Source: Bradyrhizobium sp. CCGUVB1N3 (GTDB taxonomy: Bacteria; Pseudomonadota; Alphaproteobacteria; Rhizobiales; Xanthobacteraceae). Taken from it: a stretch of 64,000 nt of DNA. Position 1 is the first letter of the stretch; every line of letters begins with the position of its first letter. The notes under the pieces were generated by a model. The model had not been told where the DNA came from. It saw only the letters and a program-made list of their open reading frames with translations, and ran no database searches. Below are positions 8,022 to 16,176 of the stretch, piece by piece. The DNA lies in assembly GCF_024199925.1 (NCBI RefSeq), contig NZ_JANADR010000001.1, positions 4,464,001 through 4,528,000 on the forward strand, given 5' to 3'. A program made the position numbers and the translations under genes.

Positions 8022-8564
8022 ATGCCTGACATAAATTTCGCAAACCCCTCCCCTGACGCTGCCGAGATCAAGCCGGCGGCCAGCGATGTGGGCAATTTGC
8101 GCTGGGATATCATCGAGCTCCTGTTCTTCGCCTATCGCGATTTCGTCGGCGATCCCGACCAGGAGCTGGAGGCGTTCGGCTTCGGCCGGGCCCATCACCG
8201 CGTCATGCATTTCGTCTACCGCTATCCCGGCCTCAAGGTCGCCGACCTCCTGGACGTCCTGCGCATCACCAAGCAGTCGCTCGGGCGCGTGCTCAAGCAG
8301 TTGCTCGATGAGGGCTATATCGTGCAGAAGACCGGCGATAACGATCGACGCCAGCGCCTGCTCTATGCGACACCGAAGGGCGAGGCGCTGGTGCAGAAGC
8401 TCGCCGGGCTCCAGACCACGCGAATCAACCGGGCGCTCGCCGAGATCGGCTCGCAGGACGCCGAGACCGTGAAACGCTTCCTGCGCGCCATGATCGACCG
8501 CGAGGATCCCGACAAGGTGCTGGAGACGATCTTCGCCACCGTCAACCAAGCCACAAAGGAGTGA
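8022..8564 (+). CDS. MarR family transcriptional regulator (PetP-like)
   Basis: 180 residues with a winged helix: the recognition region is around VADLLDVLRITKQSLGRVLKQLLDEGYIVQ, and the wing DNDRRQRLLYATPKG is typical of MarR. The ATG at 8022 (MPDINF) was preferred to the TTG at 8001. It is followed immediately by an OmpR-type regulator and a histidine kinase; a MarR protein beside an OmpR regulator resembles the petP-petR arrangement of Rhodobacter. Ligand and targets are unknown. Confidence 0.88.
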   Translation: MPDINFANPSPDAAEIKPAASDVGNLRWDIIELLFFAYRDFVGDPDQELEAFGFGRAHHRVMHFVYRYPGLKVADLLDVLRITKQSLGRVLKQLLDEGYIVQKTGDNDRRQRLLYATPKGEALVQKLAGLQTTRINRALAEIGSQDAETVKRFLRAMIDREDPDKVLETIFATVNQATKE

Positions 8565-8566
8565 CC

Positions 8567-9289
8567 GTGCCACTCGCTGCCACGCTCGCCCGTCCGCCGG
8601 TAGAGCCCGCCGACGATGCCCCGCATATCCTCCTCGTCGACGACGACCGCCGCATCCGCGACCTCCTGTCGCGCTTTCTCGCCGCCGAAGGCTATCGCGT
8701 CTCGACCGCCGCGAGCGCCAGCGATGCCCGTGCCAAGCTCATGGGCCTGCATTTCGATTTGTTGATCCTCGACGTCATGATGCCCGGCGAGACCGGCTTC
8801 GACCTCGCCCGCTTCATCCGGACATCCTCCTCCGTGCCGATCGTGATGCTGACGGCCCGGCACGAGGCGGAGGCCCGTATCGAGGGCCTGCAGATCGGCG
8901 CCGACGATTATGTGGCGAAGCCGTTCGAGCCGCGGGAGCTTGCGCTACGCATCAACAACATCCTCAAGCGCACAGCCCCGCCGCAGGTCACCACGATCGA
9001 GAAGATCGCATTCGGTCCTTACGTCTTCCATCTCGATCGCGGCGAATTGCGCCAGGGCGAGGAGGTCATCCACCTGACCGACCGCGAGCGCGAGATGCTG
9101 CGCATTCTCGCAGACAGCCAGGGCGAGACGGTGCCGCGCGCCGCGCTGACCGGCAACGGCAGCGTCAACGAGCGCGCCGTCGACGTGCAGATCAACCGCC
9201 TGCGCCGCAAGATCGAGCGCGATCCCGCCAATCCCTTGTTCCTCCAGGCGGTGCGCGGCATCGGCTACCGGCTGGTAGCCTCGCCATAG
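8567..9289 (+). CDS. OmpR-family response regulator (PetR-like)
   Basis: 240 residues: receiver domain with acidic pair in LLVDDDRR, phospho-acceptor Asp in LILDVMMPGETG (about residue 68), Thr in VMLTARHE and Lys in VAKPFEPREL; then a winged-helix output domain ending RRKIERDPANPLFLQAVRG. The GTG at 8567 is chosen over the GTG at 8561 because AAGGAG ends at 8561, leaving a proper 5-bp spacer. The Shine-Dalgarno overlaps the end of the MarR gene, so the two are probably translationally coupled. Partner of the kinase at 9309. Confidence 0.93.
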   Translation: MPLAATLARPPVEPADDAPHILLVDDDRRIRDLLSRFLAAEGYRVSTAASASDARAKLMGLHFDLLILDVMMPGETGFDLARFIRTSSSVPIVMLTARHEAEARIEGLQIGADDYVAKPFEPRELALRINNILKRTAPPQVTTIEKIAFGPYVFHLDRGELRQGEEVIHLTDREREMLRILADSQGETVPRAALTGNGSVNERAVDVQINRLRRKIERDPANPLFLQAVRGIGYRLVASP

Positions 9290-9308
9290 ACCGGATGAAG
9301 CGGACGCG

Positions 9309-10697
9309 ATGAGTACGATCGATACCGGCCTGACGCTGCTCAGAAGCGCCGCCGACCGTGTGTCCGCCGCCAATGGCTGGATGGGCAATGCGTTCAAGAG
9401 CTGGATGCCGACGGGCCTCTATGCCCGCGCGCTCCTGATCATGATCGTGCCGATGGTGGTGCTGCAATCGGTCGTCGCCTTCGTGTTCATGGAGCGGCAC
9501 TGGAACACGGTGACGCGGCGGCTGTCGGCCGCTGTCGTGCAGGACATCGCCGCGCTGATCGACGTCTACAAGGGCTATCCGCAGGACAAGGACCGCGACC
9601 AGATCAGGCGCATCGCGCAGCAGCGCCTTGGCCTGGTGGTGGACTTCCTGCCGGCCGGCGACATGCCGCAGCCAGGGCCAAAGCCGTTCTTCTCGCTGCT
9701 CGACCAGACGCTCTCGGTGCAGCTCGGCCGCCAGATCGGCCGCCCGTTCTGGATCGATACCGTCGGCCGCTCCAACGTGGTCGAGATCCGCATCCAGCTC
9801 GACGACGCCATCATGCGCGTGTTCGCGCAGCGGAGCGCGGCCTACGCCTCGAATTCGGAGATCTTCCTGTTCTGGATGGTCGGCACTTCTTCGATCCTTT
9901 TGATCGTCGCAGTGCTTTTCCTGCGCAACCAGATCAAGCCGATCCTGAAGCTCGCGGACGCCGCGGAAAGCTTTGGCAAGGGCCGCGACGCGCCCAACTT
10001 CCGGCCGCGCGGCGCACGGGAAGTGCGGCGTGCCGCGATGGCGTTCCTCGAGATGAAATCGCGCGTCGAACGCTCGATCGAGCAGCGAACCGCGATGCTT
10101 GCCGGCGTCAGCCACGATCTGCGCACCATCCTGACCCGCTTCAAGCTCGAGCTCGCGCTGATCGGCGATAACCCCGAGATCGAGGGCATGCGCAAGGATG
10201 TCGACGAGATGTCGATGATGCTCGAGGACTACCTCGCTTTCGCACGCGGCGATTCCGGCGAGCAGTCGCAGCCGACCGACATGGTGCAGGCACTCGAGGA
10301 ATTGCGCAGCGATGCCGAGCGTCACGGCCACACCGCGACTGTCGCGTTCAACGGCCTGCCCGTGGTGACGGTGAAGCCGGCCTCGTTCAAACGCTGTCTC
10401 GCCAACCTCGTCACCAACGCGGCACGCTACGGCAAGGCGATCGCCATCACCGGCCAGCGCGATCACCGCTATCTCACCGTCACCATCGACGACAACGGGC
10501 CCGGCATCCCCATGCATTTGCGCGAAGAAGTGTTCAAGCCATTCTTGCGGCTGGACAACGCCCGCAACCAGGACGAAGGCGGCACGGGCCTCGGCCTTGC
10601 GATCGCCCGCGACATCGCCCGCTCGCATGGCGGCGACATCACGCTCGGCGACAGCCCGATGGGCGGCTTGCGGGCGAGCGTGAGGATACCGGTGTGA
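9309..10697 (+). CDS. EnvZ-type sensor histidine kinase
   Basis: 462 residues. Transmembrane segments at about residues 38-58 and 185-203 flank a periplasmic sensor domain; a HAMP-like linker (RNQIKPILKLADAAESFGKG) leads to the dimerisation helix with the phospho-accepting His in GVSHDLRTILTRF (about residue 269) and an ATPase domain with N, G1 and G2 boxes (NLVTNAARYG, IDDNGPGIP, GGTGLGLAI). The usual Pro after the H-box (RTPLTR) is Ile here. It lies 19 bp behind the response regulator and probably phosphorylates it. The stimulus is unknown. Confidence 0.93.
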   Translation: MSTIDTGLTLLRSAADRVSAANGWMGNAFKSWMPTGLYARALLIMIVPMVVLQSVVAFVFMERHWNTVTRRLSAAVVQDIAALIDVYKGYPQDKDRDQIRRIAQQRLGLVVDFLPAGDMPQPGPKPFFSLLDQTLSVQLGRQIGRPFWIDTVGRSNVVEIRIQLDDAIMRVFAQRSAAYASNSEIFLFWMVGTSSILLIVAVLFLRNQIKPILKLADAAESFGKGRDAPNFRPRGAREVRRAAMAFLEMKSRVERSIEQRTAMLAGVSHDLRTILTRFKLELALIGDNPEIEGMRKDVDEMSMMLEDYLAFARGDSGEQSQPTDMVQALEELRSDAERHGHTATVAFNGLPVVTVKPASFKRCLANLVTNAARYGKAIAITGQRDHRYLTVTIDDNGPGIPMHLREEVFKPFLRLDNARNQDEGGTGLGLAIARDIARSHGGDITLGDSPMGGLRASVRIPV

Positions 10698-10739
10698 GCC
10701 GCGACGCGCACGGCCCGGCTCTGCTTCGACAGCCTGCGA

Positions 10740-11471
10740 CTAAACGGCTTGCAGCTTGTCCGCGAGGTCAATGAAGCTCGCCGCATAGATGTCGAACCAG
10801 CTCTCGGGCGAGACATCGGGCGTGGCGTCCGGCCCGAACTCCAGAGGGCGAGGCACGAAAGCTGTCCTCATGCCGAACGCGCGAGCTGCCTTCAAATCAT
10901 ACTTGTGGCAGGCGACCATCAGAATCTGATCTGGCCGATAGCCGAGATAGTCGACGGCGAGTTGGTAGACCGCCGGCGCAGGTTTGTAGCTCTTCGCCAG
11001 TTCCGCCGTCAGCACGGCATCGAACGGCAGGTTGGCATTTTTCACCAAGGCGACGACGCTGGCCATTCCCGCGTTCGACAAAGTCGATGTCAGATAGCGC
11101 CGGCGAAGCCGCGTCAGCCCCTCGATCGCATCCGGCCACGGATCAAGTCGGGTCCAGACATTGTTCAGCTCGTCGCGCTCGGCATCATCGAGGCGATCGG
11201 ACAAGCCGTGCCGTTCGACGAGCGTTTCAAGCGCCTCCCGGTAAATACGATCGACCCGCAGCCAGGTCCTGCGACCGGCGATCACCGCATCCATCGCGGC
11301 GCGGTAGAGCTCCCGCCATTCTGCCGACAAGGCAGCCCAGTCGATCCCGAGACCCTTCTCGTTGTTGATGGCCGCACCAGCCCGCAGAATGGGGGCGTAG
11401 AAATCGACACAAGTGCCCTGAATGTCGAACGCAATGGCTTTGACGTTCGCCGTTCGGTCAGAGACGGCCAT
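10740..11471 (-). CDS. HAD superfamily, haloacid dehalogenase type II-like
   Basis: 243 residues. The N-terminal IAFDIQGTCVDFY carries the nucleophilic Asp, TLSNAGMAS is motif II, AKSYKPAPAVYQLA carries the motif III Lys, and ILMVACHKYDLKAARAFGM replaces the usual acidic motif IV with a form typical of type II dehalogenases. Such enzymes remove halide from 2-haloacids, but the loop after the first Asp (DIQGTC rather than DVFGTL) is atypical, so another small phospho- or halo-substrate is possible. Convergent with the kinase gene. Confidence 0.8.
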   Translation of the reverse strand: MAVSDRTANVKAIAFDIQGTCVDFYAPILRAGAAINNEKGLGIDWAALSAEWRELYRAAMDAVIAGRRTWLRVDRIYREALETLVERHGLSDRLDDAERDELNNVWTRLDPWPDAIEGLTRLRRRYLTSTLSNAGMASVVALVKNANLPFDAVLTAELAKSYKPAPAVYQLAVDYLGYRPDQILMVACHKYDLKAARAFGMRTAFVPRPLEFGPDATPDVSPESWFDIYAASFIDLADKLQAV

Positions 11472-11483
11472 GACGATCGCTCC

Positions 11484-12020
11484 CTACTTCGGCAGCAGAT
11501 CCTTCAGTTTCGCGGCATCCTTGACGTTCATCTTGAAGCCGCCGGGCATCACGATGTCGCCTGGCTTCTGGTCCGCCTTGCACGGGCCGAGCCACTTGGC
11601 CTCGATCGTCGTGGTTGAGTCGCGCCCCGCAGCTCCGGCAACGCCGCCCTGGATGTGTGCGGTGCTCTTCACCGTATAGGCGGCGTTGAAGTCGCCGGTG
11701 ATCTCGGCATGCGAGGTCGTGGTGGTGCCGGCGACGTTGCAGACGGAATCGCTGACATAGCCGGTCGCGGTCTTCTGGATGTCCTGCTTGGTGCAGATCT
11801 GCTTGGCCATCGGGGAGACGTTGTTGTTCATCTCCTTGTCGACGGTCTCGTCGGTGCAGTGCTGCATGGTCATCTCCGGCATCGGCCCGCCCGACCGAAG
11901 CATCTTCATCTCCCAGAGGCCGGCCTTGCGCACCGGCAGATCCACCGCATGCGCAGCCGTCGTCGCCGACATCGCGAGCACGAAGAGGCTAGCGCAGAAA
12001 ACAACACGCCGTCGCGTCAT
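11484..12020 (-). CDS. DUF3617 domain-containing periplasmic protein
   Basis: 178 residues with a clear signal peptide (hydrophobic core VFCASLFVLAMSATTAAHA). The mature part contains RKAGLWEMKM and paired cysteines (MQHCTDE, KQICTKQ, SVCNVAG, LGPCKAD), as in the DUF3617 family of exported proteins of unknown function. Twelve bases separate it from the HAD gene on the same strand. Confidence 0.85.
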   Translation of the reverse strand: MTRRRVVFCASLFVLAMSATTAAHAVDLPVRKAGLWEMKMLRSGGPMPEMTMQHCTDETVDKEMNNNVSPMAKQICTKQDIQKTATGYVSDSVCNVAGTTTTSHAEITGDFNAAYTVKSTAHIQGGVAGAAGRDSTTTIEAKWLGPCKADQKPGDIVMPGGFKMNVKDAAKLKDLLPK

Positions 12021-12058
12021 GCGCCAAACTCCCGGTCGTCGCTTGCGGTCTATAAGGA

Positions 12059-12364
12059 TCAGTACAGCGTGCGCAGCGGCTGCTCGGCCGCGCCATACGG
12101 CACCCAGCGGCAGGAGAAGGAGATGTAGCCGCCGTCATAGGGCTGCACGGCGAGGAATTTCACCACCTTGCCGTAACGCGCGCAGTGGTCGACCGCGATC
12201 TGCCGCGCATCGACCTGTGCTGCCATCGAATAGGCGATGATGCCGCCGGTGTCGTTGCCCTTGAAGGGCGGCACAGGGAGGATGTCGGCGCGCGCCGGCA
12301 CGCCCGCCAACAGTCCCGAGACAACCAGGCTGGCAAGAAGGCTCGCGGCCGCAATGATTCGCAT
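12059..12364 (-). CDS. Hypothetical secreted protein
   Basis: 101 residues with a signal peptide (IIAAASLLASLVVSGLLAG, likely cleavage after VPARA). The mature part has two cysteines and GGYISFSCRWVPYG. The ATG at 12364 follows TGGAG at a normal distance; a GTG at 12373 is less well placed. No family recognised. It lies upstream of the DUF3617 gene on the same strand. Confidence 0.65.
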   Translation of the reverse strand: MRIIAAASLLASLVVSGLLAGVPARADILPVPPFKGNDTGGIIAYSMAAQVDARQIAVDHCARYGKVVKFLAVQPYDGGYISFSCRWVPYGAAEQPLRTLY

Positions 12365-12545
12365 TCCCGTCACTCCATTTGGCTGGCACCAGTTTACGGT
12401 GCCGCGGACGCGCTGAAAAGAACGGAAGGCCTGTTAGGTGCGATGTTGCGTGCAACTCGCTGGCGAGTGTTGCAGCGCTGCACTTGACCTCTCCCCACCT
12501 TCGCGGCACGGTCCGATGCTTGCAGCCATGTCTCCTGGATTGCCC

Positions 12546-13013
12546 ATGTGCGACCTCGCCACCTCCCTGAAATCGCTCCGCTTTGCCGCGGTATTCGGCC
12601 TCGTTCTGGGGGCGCTGTCGCTGACCGAGGCCAGGGCCGCAAATCCGCTCGAGCTGAACTTCTGGCTGGATGGGCCGCGCTATGACGGCCGGGTCGCCGA
12701 TTGCGACAGGGCACTGCCGACGATCGCCACCCAATTCTGGGAGAAAGAAAGCTCTTTCTGGAATTCGTCGTTGAAGATCACGGGCTTCGCCGGCATTCAC
12801 GAGACCGCCTTCCGGCCCTGGCAGTCCGACAACATTCCGCGCCGCTACTGCACGGGCGAGGCCATGCTCAGCGACGGCAAGGCGCGAAAGGTGCATTTCT
12901 CGATCGTCGAGGACGGCGGTTTTGCCGGCTTCGGCCAGGGCGTCGAATGGTGCGTGGTCGGCCTCGACCGCAACTGGGCCTACAATCCAGTCTGCCGGGC
13001 GGCAAAACCCTGA
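12546..13013 (+). CDS. Hypothetical secreted protein
   Basis: 155 residues from the ATG at 12546. N-terminal hydrophobic segment LRFAAVFGLVLGALSLTEARA looks like a signal peptide. The mature part contains several aromatic residues and cysteines (ADCDRA, RYCTGE, VEWCVVG, NPVCRAA), suggesting disulfides in the periplasm. Starts at 12516 and 12528 are in frame alternatives. Family not recognised. Confidence 0.65.
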   Translation: MCDLATSLKSLRFAAVFGLVLGALSLTEARAANPLELNFWLDGPRYDGRVADCDRALPTIATQFWEKESSFWNSSLKITGFAGIHETAFRPWQSDNIPRRYCTGEAMLSDGKARKVHFSIVEDGGFAGFGQGVEWCVVGLDRNWAYNPVCRAAKP

Positions 13014-13117
13014 TTCGGTCGAATCGTCGCGCCAAGGCGGGCGGCGTCAATTTTGTTCTTGAAATGTTCTCGTTGCCTGCTAGGCTCTCTTGCACAGTCT
13101 AGTTGAAGGGCGTCGCC

Positions 13118-13810
13118 ATGTTTCATTCCAGATTGCATTCCCTGTCCCGTTTCCTGATCTCCCTCGTACTCACCGCCGGCCTCGTTACGCTCGCAGGCAG
13201 CGCCATGGCGCAGGACAAGCGCCAGAACGCGCCCGGCGAATTCGATTTCTACGTGCTCTCGCTGTCCTGGTCGCCGTCGTTCTGCGAGGAGGCAGCCGAG
13301 CGCGGCGGACGTTCCCAGATCCAGTGCGGCGGACGGCCCTACGCCTTCGTGGTGCACGGGCTGTGGCCGCAATATGAGAACGGCTTTCCCGAATACTGCC
13401 AGCGGCCGGCGCCGCGGCTGAACCGTAACATCGTCTCCTCGATGCTCGACCTGATGCCGGCGCCCGGGCTGATCTTCAACGAATGGGACAAGCACGGCAC
13501 CTGCTCGGGCCTGTCGGACCGCAACTACTTCGAGACCATCCGGAAAGCGCGCGCTGTCATCAAGATTCCGGCCGAATATCTCGATTTGTCGCAGGCCAAG
13601 ACCGTGGCGCCCGCCGATGTCGAGGAGGCCTTCATCAAGGCCAATCCGGGGCTGAGCAGCTCGGCCGTTTCGGTGACGTGCAACCGGACACGGCTGTCGG
13701 AGGTGCGCATCTGCCTGAACAAGGATCTGCAATTCCGCTCCTGCGAGGAGCTCGACCGCCGCGCCTGCCGCCGCGACCAGGTGACGATGCCGCCGATCCG
13801 CGGCGGTTGA
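13118..13810 (+). CDS. Ribonuclease T2 family protein (RNase I-like)
   Basis: 230 residues, with signal peptide ending near GSAMAQ. Both T2 active-site blocks are present: FVVHGLWPQ (about residue 77) and NEWDKHGTCSG (about residue 121), each with its catalytic His. These periplasmic endoribonucleases cleave RNA without base specificity through 2',3'-cyclic intermediates, probably for scavenging. The ATG at 13118 is well spaced from GAAGGG; a TTG at 13103 is less likely. Eight cysteines suggest disulfides. Confidence 0.92.
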   Translation: MFHSRLHSLSRFLISLVLTAGLVTLAGSAMAQDKRQNAPGEFDFYVLSLSWSPSFCEEAAERGGRSQIQCGGRPYAFVVHGLWPQYENGFPEYCQRPAPRLNRNIVSSMLDLMPAPGLIFNEWDKHGTCSGLSDRNYFETIRKARAVIKIPAEYLDLSQAKTVAPADVEEAFIKANPGLSSSAVSVTCNRTRLSEVRICLNKDLQFRSCEELDRRACRRDQVTMPPIRGG

Positions 13811-13818
13811 ACTGGATC

Positions 13819-13863
13819 GCCGTCATTCCGGGGCGATGCGCGGCATCAACCCGGAATGACGGC
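13819..13863. repeat. Palindromic repeat (GTCATTCCGG family), short form
   Basis: Perfect 13-bp arms GCCGTCATTCCGG and CCGGAATGACGGC around a 19-bp centre. It begins 9 bp after the RNase T2 stop and could end or protect that transcript. Confidence 0.85.
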
Positions 13864-13899
13864 AGTTACATTTGCCGTACGATGTCGTAACTGTCCGAC

Positions 13900-14760
13900 A
13901 TGAACTACCGCCACGCCTTTCACGCCGGCAGCTTCGCCGATGTCATCAAGCACATCGTGCTGGCGCGCATCCTGACTTATCTCCAGGACAAGCCAGCCGC
14001 GTTCCGCGTCATCGACACCCATGCCGGCGCCGGCCTCTACGATCTTGAAGGCGACGAGGCGCGGCGCGGCGGCGAGTGGCTGACCGGCATCGCCCGCATC
14101 ATGCAGGCGCGCCTGTCCAACGAGGTCGCCGCACTGACAAAGCCCTATCTCGACATCGTCCGCGCCTTCAATCCGCGCGGCGAGTTGAAGACCTATCCCG
14201 GATCACCGCTGATCGCGCGTGGACTGTTGCGGCCGCAGGATCGTCTCGTCGCCTGCGAGCTCGAGCCGAAGGCGCGCAAGGCGCTGATCGATGTGCTGCG
14301 CCGCGACACGCAGGCGCGCGTCGTCGATCTCGACGGCTGGATTGCGCTGCCGGCCTTCGTGCCGCCGAAGGAGCGGCGCGGTCTGGTGCTGATCGACCCG
14401 CCCTTCGAGGCCAAGGACGAGTTCGAGCGGCTCGGAGAAGCATTCTCGGAAGCGTTCGCCAAGTGGCCGACCGGCATCTATGTGATCTGGTATCCTGCCA
14501 AATCCAGGCGCGCCACCGACGCGCTTGCGCAAGCGGTGGCGCGGGCCGCAGCCGCAGCCAAACCTCAGGGGAAATGTCTGCGGCTCGAATTCAGCGTCGC
14601 ACCGCAAAGCACCGGCGCGTCACTCGCCTCGACCGGGCTTTTGATCGTGAACCCACCCTTTACGTTGCAGGACGAGCTCAGGACCATCCTGCCGGAGCTC
14701 GAAAAGCCGCTCGGCCAAGGCGGCGCGGCCCGTTTCCGCCTGGAGGTGCCGAAGCCCTAA
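13900..14760 (+). CDS. rlmJ: 23S rRNA (adenine-2030-N6)-methyltransferase
   Basis: 286 residues. The N-terminus MNYRHAFHAGSFADVIKHIVL is the signature of RlmJ. SAM-binding residues include DTHAGAGLYDL, and the catalytic N6-adenine motif is DPPFE. It methylates A2030 in the 50S peptidyl transferase region. Stand-alone gene between the T2 RNase and the cold-shock protein. Confidence 0.93.
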   Translation: MNYRHAFHAGSFADVIKHIVLARILTYLQDKPAAFRVIDTHAGAGLYDLEGDEARRGGEWLTGIARIMQARLSNEVAALTKPYLDIVRAFNPRGELKTYPGSPLIARGLLRPQDRLVACELEPKARKALIDVLRRDTQARVVDLDGWIALPAFVPPKERRGLVLIDPPFEAKDEFERLGEAFSEAFAKWPTGIYVIWYPAKSRRATDALAQAVARAAAAAKPQGKCLRLEFSVAPQSTGASLASTGLLIVNPPFTLQDELRTILPELEKPLGQGGAARFRLEVPKP

Positions 14761-14898
14761 AGTAGTACGCCTATTGGGAAAACTATGCATGAACGGTAGT
14801 CAATCTGCAGAGAACCGTATTATGCTGTGCTTGGTGACTGGCTTTACGTTCCGCTTCCGCGAATGGTTGCGGCGGAGTGAAGGCCTAAGAAGGATCCA

Positions 14899-14919
14899 GG
14901 CGGACTGAACGCGTCCGCC
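14899..14919 (+). promoter_or_regulatory. Hairpin in the cold-shock gene leader
   Basis: GGCGGAC - tgaacgc - GTCCGCC, 7-bp arms, 93 bp before the cold-shock start. The long leader region between rlmJ and the cold-shock gene (about 250 bp) with such a stem is typical for csp mRNAs that are controlled after transcription, but this was not tested. Confidence 0.4.
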
Positions 14920-15011
14920 CAAGGGTGGCCAGCTCCCGGGCTCGTATGTCCGGTCATGCCGAGATGCGGGTCTGCATCGCGGCGGAGGAGCAATGCGGGG
15001 GAGGAGTCCCG

Positions 15012-15227
15012 ATGGCCATGACGGGCACGGTTAAGTTTTTCAACGGCGAACGCGGATACGGCTTCATCAAGCCGGACGATGGCGGTCGCGACGTCTTCGT
15101 TCACATCACGGCGGTGGAGCGGGCGGGACTGAAGGACCTCACCGAAGGACAGCGTATCACTTTCGAAGTCGAGCCGGACAAGAAGGGCAAGGGACCCAAA
15201 GCGGTCAACCTGGTGATCCTCTCTTAG
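15012..15227 (+). CDS. Cold-shock domain protein (CspA family)
   Basis: 71 residues, a single cold-shock OB fold with both RNA-binding motifs: GTVKFFNGERGYGFI (RNP1) and DVFVHITAV (RNP2). It binds single-stranded RNA or DNA and melts structure. The ATG at 15012 follows GGGGAGGAG. An ORF starting at 14925 adds non-homologous residues and was rejected. Confidence 0.95.
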   Translation: MAMTGTVKFFNGERGYGFIKPDDGGRDVFVHITAVERAGLKDLTEGQRITFEVEPDKKGKGPKAVNLVILS

Positions 15228-15241
15228 ACGAAGCCTGACGC

Positions 15242-15268
15242 AAAAAAAGTCCCGGCCGCGAGGCCGGG
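15242..15268 (-). terminator. Intrinsic terminator of the outer-membrane barrel gene
   Basis: On the minus strand: CCCGGCC - tcgc - GGCCGGG then a run of seven T. It lies in the convergent gap between the cold-shock gene and the barrel gene; the plus-strand side (GGTTTAGG) is weaker, so it mainly serves the minus-strand gene. Confidence 0.8.
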
Positions 15269-15300
15269 AGGTTTAGGTCCGGTATTTTCTTCTTTAGCTA

Positions 15301-15924
15301 TCAGAAGTGATAGTTCACGCCTGCGCGTACCACGCTGGCGCTATAGCCGTTCGATACGCCAGTGATCGCGAACTGGCTCGAGGACAGATCGAGGAAGAGA
15401 TATTCGATCTTGGCACTCCAGTTCTGCGCGATGCCGAACTCGGCGCCGACACCTGCGGTCCAACCCACGGTGGTGTGCGATTCCGTCCAACCAAAGGTCT
15501 CCGCACGCAACTCGCCGAAGGCAAGACCGGCGGTGCCGTAGAACAGGATGTTGTTGAAGGCGTAGCCGGCGCGGCCGCGCAACGTTCCGAACCAGGGATT
15601 GGAGAACTTCCACGGGGCGAACGTATCGTCGGCGCCGGCCGCCTGGATATCGCCTTCCACGCCGAACACCCAAGGGCCGTTCTGGAAATTGTAGCCGGCC
15701 TGGATGCCGCCGACGAAACCGGCCGGCTTGGCGAGATTGTTGCTCACCGAGCCCCATTCATACCCGAGGTTGGCGCCGAGATAGGGACCGGCCCAGCTAT
15801 AGGCATTGAGCGGCTGGTTGACGGTATAGGGCGCACGCTGTCCGTAATTGAGATCGGCGGCCTCTGCCGAAGCGCTCCAGCCCGCGGCAACCAGAGCCGC
15901 AGCGCCCATAACGAGCCCCTTCAT
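15301..15924 (-). CDS. Outer-membrane beta-barrel protein (Omp25/RopB-like porin family)
   Basis: 207 residues. Signal peptide ends ASAEA, followed by ADLNYGQRAP as in Bradyrhizobium Omp25-type proteins. The mature part is rich in alternating aromatic strands (WAGPYLGANLGYEWG, GGIQAGYNFQNGPWVFGVEGD) and ends in NYHF, the C-terminal Phe recognised by the BAM machinery. Likely an eight-stranded barrel. The ATG at 15924 follows GGAGAG; upstream in-frame ATG at 15981 has no signal-peptide sense. Confidence 0.9.
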   Translation of the reverse strand: MKGLVMGAAALVAAGWSASAEAADLNYGQRAPYTVNQPLNAYSWAGPYLGANLGYEWGSVSNNLAKPAGFVGGIQAGYNFQNGPWVFGVEGDIQAAGADDTFAPWKFSNPWFGTLRGRAGYAFNNILFYGTAGLAFGELRAETFGWTESHTTVGWTAGVGAEFGIAQNWSAKIEYLFLDLSSSQFAITGVSNGYSASVVRAGVNYHF

Positions 15925-16053
15925 CACACTCTCCAACGCAACTGCCGCGAGCCATCGCGATCCCCATGCGCCGCCGCGCAAGGCAAAACCGCATGGTTAC
16001 GGAACCAAGAACTTTTCGCGTAGGATTTATCGAGAGTTTTAAGTTAAAGGGTT

Positions 16054-16080
16054 GTTAAGCGCGGTTACCGCCCGCTTAAC
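16054..16080. promoter_or_regulatory. Palindrome GTTAAGCG-N11-CGCTTAAC upstream of the barrel gene
   Basis: Perfect 8-bp arms in the AT-rich part of the 252-bp divergent gap between the barrel gene and uvrC. It lies 130 bp from the barrel start and 97 bp from uvrC, so it is a candidate operator for one or both. Confidence 0.45.
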
Positions 16081-16176
16081 AGTCTTAAGGAAGCGTTACC
16101 GGGAACACCGCGCACGGTCGGCTAAGCCCGCCCGATGAAACTTCAAATCGGCACTCCCAGCGCCTAAATTCGCACC

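Noticed and set aside
6597..8573. A 658-codon extension of the type II aminotransferase
   Set aside because: The extra N-terminal part runs through the divergent promoter and antisense to the MarR gene; the family start is at 7679.
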